Positions 28,735 to 38,255 of a stretch of 64,000 bases of DNA are shown in pieces. Origin of the DNA: an uncultured Pelagibacteraceae bacterium. Lineage in GTDB: Bacteria; Pseudomonadota; Alphaproteobacteria; Pelagibacterales; Pelagibacteraceae. The notes below the pieces were generated by a model. The model made no database searches. It was not told the DNA's origin and worked only from the letters and a program-made list of their open reading frames with translations. The stretch covers positions 52,480 to 116,479 of the forward strand of contig CACFSO010000002.1 in assembly GCA_902568975.1 (NCBI GenBank). Direction: 5' to 3'. Position 1 is the first letter of the stretch. Every line of letters starts with the position of its first letter. The position numbers were made by a program, and so were the translations under genes.

Positions 28735-29329
28735 TCTTAATCTTTTTATTGCTTTAGTAAGTTATTATTTTGTTATGTATGTAACTCCAGGACCAAATAA
28801 TGCTATGGTTCTTACCTCAGGTTTAAAATTTGGCTTTTTAAAAACAATTCCTCACATGTCAGGAATTACAATTGGCCATATTTTGCAATTAATTTTAGTT
28901 TGTTTTGGTTTAGGTAAAATATTTCAAATGTTTCCTGAAATTCAAAATTTACTTAAAATAATTTGTGCAATATATTTGTTATATCTTGGATACAAAATTA
29001 TTGGTTCTTTCAGTAAAATTAAAGAGGACGATTCAAGACCATTGAAATTTCATGAAGCTGCATTATTTCAAATTGTAAATCCAAAAGCCTGGACTATCTC
29101 TAGTATGGCAGCTTCGGGTTTTTTACCTAAAGATGGAAATTTAATTTTTTCAATATTTTTTATAGCTATTGTCGCACTGATTGTGTGTCCATTGTCTATA
29201 TCTCCATGGGCAGCATTTGGTTCTGCGATAAGAAATTTGGTTAAGAATAATAAAATAAAAGCATTAATTGAGTATTTTTTAGCATTTTTGCTTTTAGTAA
29301 CTGCCATTTTGATTGTAATACAAAAATAA
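28727..29329 (+). CDS. LysE/RhtB family amino-acid exporter
   Basis: A 200-residue inner-membrane protein with about six hydrophobic segments. The family motif near the N-terminus is YVTPGPNNAMVLTSGLKFGF. The NPKAWTISSMAASGF segment in the middle is also typical. Members export amino acids such as homoserine, threonine or lysine; the substrate cannot be assigned. It overlaps gph by 8 bases and precedes prpD by 35. Confidence 0.87.
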   Translation: MIDLNLFIALVSYYFVMYVTPGPNNAMVLTSGLKFGFLKTIPHMSGITIGHILQLILVCFGLGKIFQMFPEIQNLLKIICAIYLLYLGYKIIGSFSKIKEDDSRPLKFHEAALFQIVNPKAWTISSMAASGFLPKDGNLIFSIFFIAIVALIVCPLSISPWAAFGSAIRNLVKNNKIKALIEYFLAFLLLVTAILIVIQK

Positions 29330-29364
29330 ATTATTATTACTATTAAAAAATTTAAGGAGATATT

Positions 29365-30867
29365 TTGATTTTACATAAAGTAAGAGTTTATCCTTCTAAA
29401 ATAAAATTAGACAAAAAAAAACAGCTTGCTTGGAAAATTGCTGAAATGGCAAGTGATAATGCAAAATTGAACAAGGATTCAATTGAAATGGCAATTAATA
29501 GAATTATAGATAATGCTTCTGTTGCTTTGGCTTCATTAAATAGAAAATCAGTTATATCATCAAGAGAAATGGCTTTAAAACATCCAAGAAAAAAAGGTGC
29601 TACCTTGTTTGGAGTAAGTCCAAAACTAAAATTTGACTGCGAATGGGCCGCTTGGTCAAATAGCACTGCTGTAAGAGAGCTTGATTTTCATGATACATTT
29701 TTAGCAGAGGATTACAGTCATCCTGGAGATAATATTCCTCCTTTATTAGCCGTTGCAGAACAAAAAAAAAGAAATGGTTTGGATTTATTAAGAGGAATAA
29801 TTACAGCATACGAAGTTCAAGTAAACTTAGTTAAAGGTATTTGTTTACATAAACATAAAGTAGATCATATAGCTCATTTAGGTCCTAGTGTTGCAGCAGG
29901 AATAGGTTCAATGTTAAAATTAAAAACAGAGATTATATACCAGTCTATACAACAAGCATTACACACAACAATTTCGACTAGACAGTCACGAAAAGGTGAA
30001 ATTTCAAGTTGGAAAGCATTTGCTCCCGCACATGCAGCCAAATTATCTATTGAAGCCGTAGATAGAGCAATGAGAGGTGAAGGTGCGCCAAGTCCTATTT
30101 ATGAAGGAGAAGATAGTGTAATTGCAAGAATACTAGATGGTAAAAAAGCTTTATACAAAGTTCCTCTTCCAAAGAAGAATGAGAAAAAAAAAGCAATTTT
30201 AGAAACTTATACAAAAGAATATTCTGCCGAATATCAAGCTCAAGCATTGATAGATATCGCTATCAAATTAAACAAAAAAATTAATAATTTAAATCAAATT
30301 AAAAAAATAGACATATACACAAGTCATCATACACATTATGTGATTGGGACAGGAGCAAACGACCCACAAAAAATGGATCCAAATGCTAGCAGAGAAACTC
30401 TAGATCATTCTATAATGTACATTTTTGCAGTGGCGCTTGAGGATGGAGGTTGGCATCATATAAAATCTTATACAAAAAAAAGAGCAAGAAAAAAAAGTAC
30501 AATTAAAATTTGGCATTCTATTAAAACTCATGAAGATAAAAGATGGACAAAAAAATATCATGATCCAAATCCAAAAAAAAAATGTTTCGGTGCAAAAGTT
30601 ATAGTCCATTTAAAAAATGGTAAAAGATTTATAGAAAATTTAAATAGAGCTGATGCTCATCCTTATGGTTTAAGACCATTTAAAAGAAAAAATTATATAA
30701 ATAAATTTTTAAAATTAACTAAGAATTTAATATCAAAAAAAGAAAGTGATAGATTTATAAAAAATGTTCAACAATTAAAAAAACTTAAAGCTGGTCAATT
30801 ACATAGAATAAATATAGAAGTGAAAAAATCAAATTTGAAGAGAAATAAGAAAATTGGAATATTTTAA
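29365..30867 (+). CDS. prpD: 2-methylcitrate dehydratase (MmgE/PrpD family)
   Basis: Dehydrates 2-methylcitrate in the methylcitrate cycle for propionyl-CoA disposal. The 500-residue protein shows PrpD features: KIAEMASDNAKLNKDSIEMA, FHDTFLAEDYSHPGDNIPPLLA (around residues 105-130), HIAHLGPSVAAGIGSML, and SSWKAFAPAHAAKLSIEA. The start is a TTG preceded by a clear Shine-Dalgarno AAGGAG at 29354-29359. No in-frame ATG lies near, so TTG is accepted. It shares one base with prpB; the order D-B-C forms a complete cycle set except for the aconitase step. Confidence 0.93.
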   Translation: MILHKVRVYPSKIKLDKKKQLAWKIAEMASDNAKLNKDSIEMAINRIIDNASVALASLNRKSVISSREMALKHPRKKGATLFGVSPKLKFDCEWAAWSNSTAVRELDFHDTFLAEDYSHPGDNIPPLLAVAEQKKRNGLDLLRGIITAYEVQVNLVKGICLHKHKVDHIAHLGPSVAAGIGSMLKLKTEIIYQSIQQALHTTISTRQSRKGEISSWKAFAPAHAAKLSIEAVDRAMRGEGAPSPIYEGEDSVIARILDGKKALYKVPLPKKNEKKKAILETYTKEYSAEYQAQALIDIAIKLNKKINNLNQIKKIDIYTSHHTHYVIGTGANDPQKMDPNASRETLDHSIMYIFAVALEDGGWHHIKSYTKKRARKKSTIKIWHSIKTHEDKRWTKKYHDPNPKKKCFGAKVIVHLKNGKRFIENLNRADAHPYGLRPFKRKNYINKFLKLTKNLISKKESDRFIKNVQQLKKLKAGQLHRINIEVKKSNLKRNKKIGIF

Positions 30868-31763
30868 TGCATTTTGTAAAAAAAAAACCTAAAGAAAAAA
30901 GATTAGATTTTGATAAAAAACTAAAAAAAAATAAAATATTAAGAGTTCCGGGAGCTTATAACCCATTAACTGCAAAACTTATTGAAGAAATAGGTTATGA
31001 TGCAGTTTATGTATCTGGTGGAGTTATGTCTAATGACCTTGGTTATCCTGATATTGGTTTAACAACACTTAAAGATGTAAGTAATAGATCCATGCAAATT
31101 GCTAGAATTACGAACTTGCCAACTATTGTTGATATAGATACTGGATTTAGATCATGTAAAAAAACAATAAGAACTTTTGAAAAAATTGGTGTTACTGCAG
31201 TTCATATAGAAGATCAAATAAGTAAAAAAAGATGTGGTCATTTAGAAAATAAAGAATTAATCCCTACAAAAAAAATGGTAAAAAAAATTACAGAATGCGT
31301 AAAGGCAAAAAAAGATAAAAATTTTAAAATTATAGCAAGATCAGATGCAAGAAATGTTGAAGGATTGGAAAAAATGATTGAAAGATGCAAATCCTATATA
31401 GATGCAGGAGCTGAAATTATTTTCCCAGAAGCTTTAAAAGATGAAAAAGAATTTGAATTGGTAAGAAAAAAACTTAAATCTTATTTATTAGCTAATATGA
31501 CAGAATTTGGTAAATCAAAACTTCTTAATTTTAAAAAATTGGAAAATCTTGGGTACAATATAGTAATATACCCTGTTACAACTCAAAGATTAGCAATGAA
31601 AAATGTAGAAGATGGACTGCGCGCTATTTTTGTTGATGGACACCAAAACAATATTATTGATAAAATGCAAACAAGAAAAAGATTGTATGACTTGGTTGAT
31701 TATGAAAAGTACAATTCATTAGATGAAAAAATATATAATTTTAGTACTGATGGACATGAATAA
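30867..31763 (+). CDS. prpB: Methylisocitrate lyase
   Basis: Cleaves 2-methylisocitrate to pyruvate and succinate. The 298 residues belong to the PEP mutase/isocitrate lyase superfamily. The N-terminal LRVPGAYNPLTAKLIEE, YVSGGVMSNDLGYPD, VDIDTGF (Mg-binding Asp) and IEDQISKKRCGHLENKE (active-site Cys loop) are intact. It overlaps both prpD and prpC by one base. Identification is reinforced by the operon context. Confidence 0.95.
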   Translation: MHFVKKKPKEKRLDFDKKLKKNKILRVPGAYNPLTAKLIEEIGYDAVYVSGGVMSNDLGYPDIGLTTLKDVSNRSMQIARITNLPTIVDIDTGFRSCKKTIRTFEKIGVTAVHIEDQISKKRCGHLENKELIPTKKMVKKITECVKAKKDKNFKIIARSDARNVEGLEKMIERCKSYIDAGAEIIFPEALKDEKEFELVRKKLKSYLLANMTEFGKSKLLNFKKLENLGYNIVIYPVTTQRLAMKNVEDGLRAIFVDGHQNNIIDKMQTRKRLYDLVDYEKYNSLDEKIYNFSTDGHE

Positions 31764-32887
31764 TGAGTGATGAAATAAAAAAAGGATTATTGGGAATTGT
31801 AGTTGATGAAACAACTATTTCCCAAGTTATGCCTGACATAAATTCTCTAACTTATAGGGGCTACGCGGTACAAGATCTTTGTGAAAAATGTAATTTCGAA
31901 GAAGTTGCATACTTGGTTTTGAATGGAGATCTCCCAAAAAAAAATCAGCTTAAAAAGTTCAAAAAACAATTAGAAGAAAATAGAAATATAACAGTAAATC
32001 TTAGAGAAATTGTTAAACATATGCCTAAAAAATCACACCCGATGGACGTTGCTAGAACTGTTGTAAGCGTATTAGGTTTAGAGGATAAAGAAACTGACAA
32101 CAATTCACCTCAAGCAAATATGAGAAAAACTATAAGAATATTTGCAAAAACTCCTACTGCAATAGCTGCTTTCTTTAGAGCTAGAAAAGGTAAAAAAATA
32201 ATAACCCCAAAGAAAAAATTATCATTCTCTGAAAATTTTTTCCATATGTGCTTTGGAAAAGTACCCAGTAAAGAAATAGTAAAAGCTTTTGATGTTTCTC
32301 TGATTCTTTACGCTGAACATAGTTTTAATGTTTCAACATTTACAGCACGAACTATTACGAGTAGTTTATCTGATATACATGGAGCAATTACTGGAGCAAT
32401 AGCTAGTTTAAAAGGTCCTTTGCATGGAGGCGCTAATGAAGAAGTTATGCATATGATGAATAAGATAAAAAGTCCAATTAATGCCTATAAATGGATTAAT
32501 AATGCCCTTGATAAAAAAGAAGTAGTAATGGGATTTGGTCACAGAGTTTATAAAAAAGGCGATTCAAGAGTTCCAACAATGGAAAAGTATTTTAAAAAAG
32601 TAGCCGAAATAAATAAAGATAAAAAATTTAAAAAAATCTACGACATTGTTAAAAAAGTAATGATTGATAAAAAAAACATCCATCCTAATGTTGATTATCC
32701 TACTGGTCCCACCTACCATTTAATGGGCTTTGATACAGACTTTTTTACCCCAATTTTCGTTATTTCTAGAATTACTGGATGGGCAGCTCATATTATGGAA
32801 CAGCATGCTGCAAATAAATTAATTAGACCATTATCTAAATATAGTGGCCCAGAACATCGAAAAGTGATGCTTCTAAATCAAAGATAA
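31763..32887 (+). CDS. prpC: 2-methylcitrate synthase
   Basis: Condenses propionyl-CoA with oxaloacetate. The 374-residue length is that of short type I/methylcitrate synthases rather than the longer type II citrate synthase. Active-site regions are LYAEHSFNVSTFTARTI (His), LKGPLHGGANEEVM (His) and VMGFGHRVYKKGDSR. The C-terminal IIEQ-like segment is AAHIMEQHAANKLIRP. It is the last gene of the prp operon. It converges with nrdB after 7 bases. Confidence 0.94.
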   Translation: MSDEIKKGLLGIVVDETTISQVMPDINSLTYRGYAVQDLCEKCNFEEVAYLVLNGDLPKKNQLKKFKKQLEENRNITVNLREIVKHMPKKSHPMDVARTVVSVLGLEDKETDNNSPQANMRKTIRIFAKTPTAIAAFFRARKGKKIITPKKKLSFSENFFHMCFGKVPSKEIVKAFDVSLILYAEHSFNVSTFTARTITSSLSDIHGAITGAIASLKGPLHGGANEEVMHMMNKIKSPINAYKWINNALDKKEVVMGFGHRVYKKGDSRVPTMEKYFKKVAEINKDKKFKKIYDIVKKVMIDKKNIHPNVDYPTGPTYHLMGFDTDFFTPIFVISRITGWAAHIMEQHAANKLIRPLSKYSGPEHRKVMLLNQR

Positions 32888-32894
32888 TTTAATT

Positions 32895-33905
32895 TTAGGA
32901 AAAAGCTTCTGTCCAAGAACCTTGAGTAGATGCTTTAGAATACTCCGTTGCCCTACCTTCAAAAAAGTTCATATGTTCTACAGCATTTAACATTGTATCA
33001 AGCCAAGTAAGAGGATTTTTTTCTATTTCATAAATTGGCTCTAAACCTAATTGTACCAATCTTCTATTTCCAATAAATCTTATATAGTCTTTAACTTCTT
33101 TTGCGGTTAATCCTTCCATCGGACCCATTTCAAAAGCTAAATCTATAAATGCATCTTCATGATGAACAATAGTTCTGCAAGCTTCGTAAAGCTCTTTTTT
33201 AAGTTGTGGTGTCCAAATTTCAGGGTTTTCTTGAATAAATTCTTTAAACAATCTAATCATAGAGTTACAATGCAAAGTTTCATCTCTTACTGACCAAGTA
33301 ACAATCTGTCCCATTCCTTTCATTTTATTAAATCTTGGAAAGTTTAATAGAATTGCGAAGCTTGCAAACAATTGTAGACCTTCTGTAAAAGCACTAAACA
33401 CCGCCATTGTTTTTGCAATATCTGCTTTTGAATTTACATTAAAGGCTTGCATATAATCATATTTATCTTTCATCTCTTTATACTTCATAAAAGCTGAATA
33501 TTCTGATTCAGGCATTCCAATTGTATCAAGCAAATGAGAGTAAGCTGCGATATGAACCGTTTCCATAGAAGCAAATGCTGTCATCATCATTAAAACTTCT
33601 GTTGGTTTAAATACAGTTGTGTAATGCCTTAGATAGCAATTATTAACTTCTACATCGGCCTGAGTAAAAAATCTAAAAATTTGTGTTAGTAAATTTTTTT
33701 CAGCTTGAGATAAATTTTTCTGCCAATCTCTAACGTCATCACCTAAAGGAACTTCTTCGGGTAACCAATGAATTCTTTGTTGTGTTAACCAGGCATCATA
33801 ACACCACGGATATCTAAAAGGTTTATAAACAGGATTTTCAACCAAAAGACCTTTTTTATTTGGAGAAATAATTTCTGTTTTTTTATTTTTTACTACTATT
33901 GACAT
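32895..33905 (-). CDS. nrdB: Ribonucleoside-diphosphate reductase, beta subunit (class I)
   Basis: Radical-generating subunit of class I ribonucleotide reductase. The ferritin-like fold carries metal-ligand motifs: TQADVEVNNCYLRHY, SMETVHIAAYSHL (E-x-x-H, with Tyr at the radical position) and WSVRDETLHCNSM (E-x-x-H). The presence of that Tyr suggests a tyrosyl-radical enzyme rather than class Ic. The ORF track begins at a GTG at 33914. I prefer the ATG at 33905 (MSIVVKNKK), which overlaps the nrdA end by 10 bases. About 336 residues, a normal short NrdB. Confidence 0.95.
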   Translation of the reverse strand: MSIVVKNKKTEIISPNKKGLLVENPVYKPFRYPWCYDAWLTQQRIHWLPEEVPLGDDVRDWQKNLSQAEKNLLTQIFRFFTQADVEVNNCYLRHYTTVFKPTEVLMMMTAFASMETVHIAAYSHLLDTIGMPESEYSAFMKYKEMKDKYDYMQAFNVNSKADIAKTMAVFSAFTEGLQLFASFAILLNFPRFNKMKGMGQIVTWSVRDETLHCNSMIRLFKEFIQENPEIWTPQLKKELYEACRTIVHHEDAFIDLAFEMGPMEGLTAKEVKDYIRFIGNRRLVQLGLEPIYEIEKNPLTWLDTMLNAVEHMNFFEGRATEYSKASTQGSWTEAFS

Positions 33906-35833
33906 GATAAACACTCTTCGTAATCAGTTTCTTCACTTTGTTGTTGTTTAGATTTGTAAACATTAGCAGTAACATCTGTTAATTTTGCATCATTAACATT
34001 TTCCGCTCTTTGGATAGATTTGGATCTACAATAGTAAAGGCTTTTAAGTCCCTTTTTCCAAGCTTGAAAATGAATTTGATGCAAGTCCCTTTTATGAATA
34101 TCTGCAGGTATAAATATATTAACAGATTGAGCTTGTGATATATGTGGTGTTCTGTCTGCTCCTAGTTCAACAATCCATTTCTGATCTAATTCAAAAGCTG
34201 TTTTAAAAACATCTTTTTCTTCTTTCTTTAAAAAATCCAAATGAGAAACTGAACCTTGGTTAGTTGTTATGCTAGACCAAATTTCATCATCATTTTTTCC
34301 ATATTTATCAAGTATCTTTGTTAAATATTTATTTCTAACATTGAACGATCCTGAAAGAGTTTTATGGGTATAACTATTAGCAGCAATTGGTTCAATTCCT
34401 GGCGATGTTCCTCCACATATTATAGAAATTGATGCTGTTGGAGCTATAGCTGTTTTATTTGAAAATCTTTCGTTAATACCATAATCGGCTGCATCTGGAC
34501 AAGGTCCTCTTTCTTCTGCTAAATCCATAGATGCTTTATCAACTTGTTTTTGAATATGTTCAAATATTTTTTTATTCCATACTTTGCTCATAACAGATTC
34601 AAATGGTATCATTTTTTGTTGAAAGTACGAGTGAAGTCCCATAACTCCTAAACCAACACTTCTTTCTCTTAAAGCAGAATAAGTGGCATCACTAAAAGAT
34701 TCGGGAGCTTTTTCAATAAAATCAGTTAAGACATTATCTAAAAATCTCATAACATCAGAAATAAAATTTTCATCATCTTTCCACTCGTCATACTTTTCAA
34801 GATTTAATGATGATAAACAACAAACGGCAGTTCTATCATTTCCTTCTTTATCAACACCAGTGGGTAAAGTAATTTCACTACACAAATTAGATGTTTTAAC
34901 AGTAAGTCCAGCTAGTTTATGATGTTGTGGTATCATTCTATTAACTGTATCTATAAATATTATATACGGTTCCCCAGTCTCTATTCTTGCTGTTAGTAAT
35001 CTAATCCATAAGTTTCTTGCAGACACAGCTGATTGTATAGAGCCATCTTTAGGACTTTTTAATGCCCATTGTTCATCTAATTCAACAGCTCTCATAAAAG
35101 CATCTGTAACTAGAACTCCATGGTGTAGATTTAATGATTTTCTATTTGGATCTCCACCAGTAGGCCTTCTCATTTCTATAAATTCTTCTATTTCAGGATG
35201 ATCTATAGGTAAATAACAAGCAGCAGAACCTCTTCTTAGTGAGCCCTGGCTTATAGCCATAGTTAAAGAATCCATAACTTTTATAAAAGGAATAATTCCT
35301 GAAGTCTTTCCCACTCTTCCAATTTTTTCTCCAATTGATCTTAAATTTCCCCAATAACTTCCGATACCTCCTCCTTTTGCCGCAAGCCAAACATTTTCAC
35401 TCCATAGATCTAATATTCCATTTAAACTATCACCTGCTTCATTTAGAAAACAAGAAATAGGTAATCCTCTCTTAGTTCCTCCATTTGACAAAACTGGTGT
35501 TGCAGGCATAAACCAAAGATTGCTAATATAATTGTAAAGTCTTTGTGCATGTAAGTTATCATCTGCATAATGACTAGCAACTCTCGCAAAAAGATCTTGG
35601 AATGACTCGTTTGCACCCAAATATCTATCACTTAAAGTTGCTTTTCCAAACTCAGTAAGATTTATATCTTTTGATCTATCAATTTTAATTGTTATTCCTT
35701 TTGAATTTTGAAACAATTCGGTTTCATTATTTAAAGAAAACAAATCAATTCTTTTTTCCTTATTTTGAGCCTTTGTAATAGGTGAAAATTCTGAGACAGC
35801 TTTCTTGATCGCTTGTGACAATAATTTATTCAT
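33896..35833 (-). CDS. nrdA: Ribonucleoside-diphosphate reductase, alpha subunit (class I)
   Basis: Catalytic subunit reducing ribonucleotides to deoxyribonucleotides. The 645-residue chain has the barrel active site: ISCFLNEAGDSLNG (redox Cys), KTSNLCSEITLP (N-x-C-x-E radical site) and APTASISIICGGTSPGIEP (phosphate-binding loop). The C-terminal ECLSCQ supplies the shuttle cysteine pair. No N-terminal ATP-cone is recognisable, so dATP feedback through that domain is probably absent. A Shine-Dalgarno AGGGAG lies just upstream of the ATG. A likely NrdR box is 22 bases upstream of the start. Confidence 0.96.
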   Translation of the reverse strand: MNKLLSQAIKKAVSEFSPITKAQNKEKRIDLFSLNNETELFQNSKGITIKIDRSKDINLTEFGKATLSDRYLGANESFQDLFARVASHYADDNLHAQRLYNYISNLWFMPATPVLSNGGTKRGLPISCFLNEAGDSLNGILDLWSENVWLAAKGGGIGSYWGNLRSIGEKIGRVGKTSGIIPFIKVMDSLTMAISQGSLRRGSAACYLPIDHPEIEEFIEMRRPTGGDPNRKSLNLHHGVLVTDAFMRAVELDEQWALKSPKDGSIQSAVSARNLWIRLLTARIETGEPYIIFIDTVNRMIPQHHKLAGLTVKTSNLCSEITLPTGVDKEGNDRTAVCCLSSLNLEKYDEWKDDENFISDVMRFLDNVLTDFIEKAPESFSDATYSALRERSVGLGVMGLHSYFQQKMIPFESVMSKVWNKKIFEHIQKQVDKASMDLAEERGPCPDAADYGINERFSNKTAIAPTASISIICGGTSPGIEPIAANSYTHKTLSGSFNVRNKYLTKILDKYGKNDDEIWSSITTNQGSVSHLDFLKKEEKDVFKTAFELDQKWIVELGADRTPHISQAQSVNIFIPADIHKRDLHQIHFQAWKKGLKSLYYCRSKSIQRAENVNDAKLTDVTANVYKSKQQQSEETDYEECLSCQ

Positions 35834-35854
35834 TTAACTCCCTAAACTTTTGTA

Positions 35855-35873
35855 AGACAACTAGATGTTGTGT
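35855..35873 (-). promoter_or_regulatory. Likely NrdR box upstream of nrdAB
   Basis: Reading the minus strand, ACACAACATCTAGTTGTCT forms an inverted repeat with arms ACAAC/GTTGT around a CATCTAG-type centre. It resembles the bacterial NrdR consensus of about 16 bp (acaCwAtATaTwGtgt). It lies 22-40 bases upstream of the nrdA ATG, where the repressor of ribonucleotide reductase genes would be expected to act. NrdR normally binds two boxes about 31 bp apart; no clear second box is seen, only an AT-rich TATATTGTATATTA stretch further upstream. Confidence 0.6.
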
Positions 35874-35977
35874 GTAGATTTTCTTAATATACAATATAAA
35901 TAAGAAATCAATAGAACATTTATAGAACTTTGAAAAAATTATCAATAAAAAAATAAAAAAAATGTACATATATTCAC

Positions 35978-37423
35978 ATGGATAGTTCAATAAAAATTGA
36001 CCCTTTGGGGTTTAGAGAATACGACGCCCGATGGTTGTATCCAAAAAACATAAACAATCAAGGTATAAAGAATGTTGGTAGAGGATTTGGCACTCAAATA
36101 ATAAAAAAAAATAAAAATCCGAGAGTCACAGTTGGTCACGACTATAGATCTTATAGTGAGGAGGTAAAAAAAAATTTTATAAAAGGGCTTATATCAACAG
36201 GATGTAATGTAGAAGACATAGGTCTATGCTTATCACCAACCATTTACTTTTCACAATTTGATTTAAATACAGATGCTGTAGCGATGATAACAGCAAGTCA
36301 CAATGAAAATGGATGGACTGGCATAAAGATGGGAATTGAAAAAGGTCTAACACATTGCTTTGAAGAAATGAAAGAGCTTAAAGAGATAGTATTAAATAAA
36401 AAATTTACAGAAGGAGAAGGAAGTTATAAAAAAATAAAAAATTACAACATTAAATATATAAATCACTTATCAAAAAATAAAATAAATAAAAAAATTAAAG
36501 CTGTTGTTGCATGTGGAAATGGAACGGCAGGTATTTTTGCACCCACTATATTAAAAAACATAGGATGTGAAGTTATTGAGTTAGATTGTAATTTAGATTT
36601 CAACTTTCCAAAATATAATCCCAATCCTGAAGATATGAAGATGTTAAATGAAATCAGTAAGGTTGTTAAAAATAATAATGCAGATATTGGATTTGGTTTT
36701 GATGGGGATGGAGACAGAGTTGGTATAATTGATAACAATGGTAATGAAATATTTGCTGATAAAATAGGATTATTGATTGCAAGAAATATTTCATATCAAA
36801 ATAAAAATTCAAAGTTTATTGTTGATATCAAATCAACTGGATTATTTACAAATGATAAAATTTTAAAAAAAAATAATTGTGAAACAATATACTGGAAAAC
36901 GGGTCACTCATATATAAAAAGGAAAGTTAAAGAAGAAAATGCTATAGCTGGATTTGAAAAAAGTGGACATTTTTTTTTCAACGAACCACTTGGATATGGA
37001 TATGATGACGGAATTAATTCTGCTATTCAGATATGTTATTTATTAGATAATGAAAATATAAAAATTAGTGATTTAATAAACAATTTACCTAAAACTTTTC
37101 AAAGTCCTACTATGGCACCTTTTTGTAACGATAATGAAAAATATTTGGTAATTGATGAATTAAAATTAAAGATAAACAATTTAAAAAAAAATAATACAAG
37201 GATTGATGGATTGTTAATTAAGGATATATTAACTGTGAATGGAATCAGATTTAGCTTAGAAGATGATTCTTGGGGATTAATAAGGGCATCATCCAACAAA
37301 CCTTCTCTAGTAGTAGTCACTGAGAGTCCTACCTCAGATAATAGAAAAAAAGAGATTTTTTATTTTATAGATATGTTATTAAAAGAAACTGGTAAAGTTG
37401 GAAAATATGATCAAAAAATATAA
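35978..37423 (+). CDS. Phosphomannomutase/phosphoglucomutase
   Basis: Alpha-D-phosphohexomutase of 481 residues interconverting hexose 1- and 6-phosphates for nucleotide-sugar and polysaccharide synthesis. Four-domain features are visible. The N-terminal LGFREYDARWLYP leads to the phosphoserine loop AMITASHNENGWTGIKMG, the Mg-binding loop GFGFDGDGDRVGII, the sugar loop IAGFEKSGHFFF, and a C-terminal phosphate-binding segment around LIRASSNKPSLVVVTES. It stands alone, diverging from nrdA. Its stop shares the TAATTA hexamer with the convergent TauE-like gene. Confidence 0.9.
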   Translation: MDSSIKIDPLGFREYDARWLYPKNINNQGIKNVGRGFGTQIIKKNKNPRVTVGHDYRSYSEEVKKNFIKGLISTGCNVEDIGLCLSPTIYFSQFDLNTDAVAMITASHNENGWTGIKMGIEKGLTHCFEEMKELKEIVLNKKFTEGEGSYKKIKNYNIKYINHLSKNKINKKIKAVVACGNGTAGIFAPTILKNIGCEVIELDCNLDFNFPKYNPNPEDMKMLNEISKVVKNNNADIGFGFDGDGDRVGIIDNNGNEIFADKIGLLIARNISYQNKNSKFIVDIKSTGLFTNDKILKKNNCETIYWKTGHSYIKRKVKEENAIAGFEKSGHFFFNEPLGYGYDDGINSAIQICYLLDNENIKISDLINNLPKTFQSPTMAPFCNDNEKYLVIDELKLKINNLKKNNTRIDGLLIKDILTVNGIRFSLEDDSWGLIRASSNKPSLVVVTESPTSDNRKKEIFYFIDMLLKETGKVGKYDQKI

Positions 37424-38254
37424 TTAAAAACTTAAATATCTATATAAAAATATAGTTCCAACAATATATAAAAAAATACCAAACATATTCTGTACTTTTG
37501 ACTTATTAATCTTATGTACTGTATTTGCTCCTATCCTTGCCATAAACATAGTTATAGGAATAAATATTAAGAAAGCAGGTATATTTATAAAACCTAGACT
37601 CATAGGTAAGTTGGCTTTTAAAAGAGATCCGGAAGTTAAGAAACCTATAGCTCCAAAACAAGCAATTATAAAACCTATAGCTGCAGCACTTCCAATTGCT
37701 TTATTTATTGGATAACCAAAATACCTTAAAACTGGTACATTCATAACTGCTCCACCTATACCCATGGGGGCAGAAATAAAACCTGAAATAAAACCAAAAA
37801 TAACTCTAGGTAATAATTTGAAATTTGATTTTAATTTTTTTTCTCTATTTGTATTTAGAAGATAGCTTCCAAGAAAATAAACAATTATAGTAAAAAAAAG
37901 CAAAAGCGATTTTGTATCTAATAGAGAGGCAAAAATAGTTCCAAATAAGACTCCTATAATAACAAAAATTCCATAATTTTTGATTATTTTTATATCTACT
38001 GAATCATGTTTGTTATGAGTTAAAACTGAAGATATGGCAGTAGGAATAATAATTGAAAAAGAAGTTCCAACAGATAGATGCATTAAATAAGCTCTATCTA
38101 TATTAACACTTTCAAAAATAAAAAATAGAAATGGAACAGTTATAAGTCCTCCACCAATACCAAATAATCCAGCAAAGAATCCCACAGGAAAAGCTGTGAT
38201 TATCATTAATAAAATGTAATAAAGAAAATCGTTTGTTAAAACTGTATTAATCAA
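37424..38254 (-). CDS. Sulfite exporter TauE/SafE family membrane protein
   Basis: A 276-residue polytopic inner-membrane protein with roughly eight hydrophobic segments. The two internal family repeats are seen as FFAGLFGIGGGLITVPFL and FISGFISAPMGIGGAVMNVPVL. Members include TauE (sulfite/sulfoacetate export), but many have unknown substrates. The window also encodes sulfite-releasing enzymes some 20 kb away, so sulfite export is plausible but unproven. It follows dusA by one base. Confidence 0.85.
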   Translation of the reverse strand: MINTVLTNDFLYYILLMIITAFPVGFFAGLFGIGGGLITVPFLFFIFESVNIDRAYLMHLSVGTSFSIIIPTAISSVLTHNKHDSVDIKIIKNYGIFVIIGVLFGTIFASLLDTKSLLLFFTIIVYFLGSYLLNTNREKKLKSNFKLLPRVIFGFISGFISAPMGIGGAVMNVPVLRYFGYPINKAIGSAAAIGFIIACFGAIGFLTSGSLLKANLPMSLGFINIPAFLIFIPITMFMARIGANTVHKINKSKVQNMFGIFLYIVGTIFLYRYLSF

Positions 38255-38255
38255 T

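Noticed and set aside
35881-35905. Possible second NrdR box (TATATTGTATATTA)
   Set aside because: Too AT-rich and poorly symmetric to separate from background in this genome.
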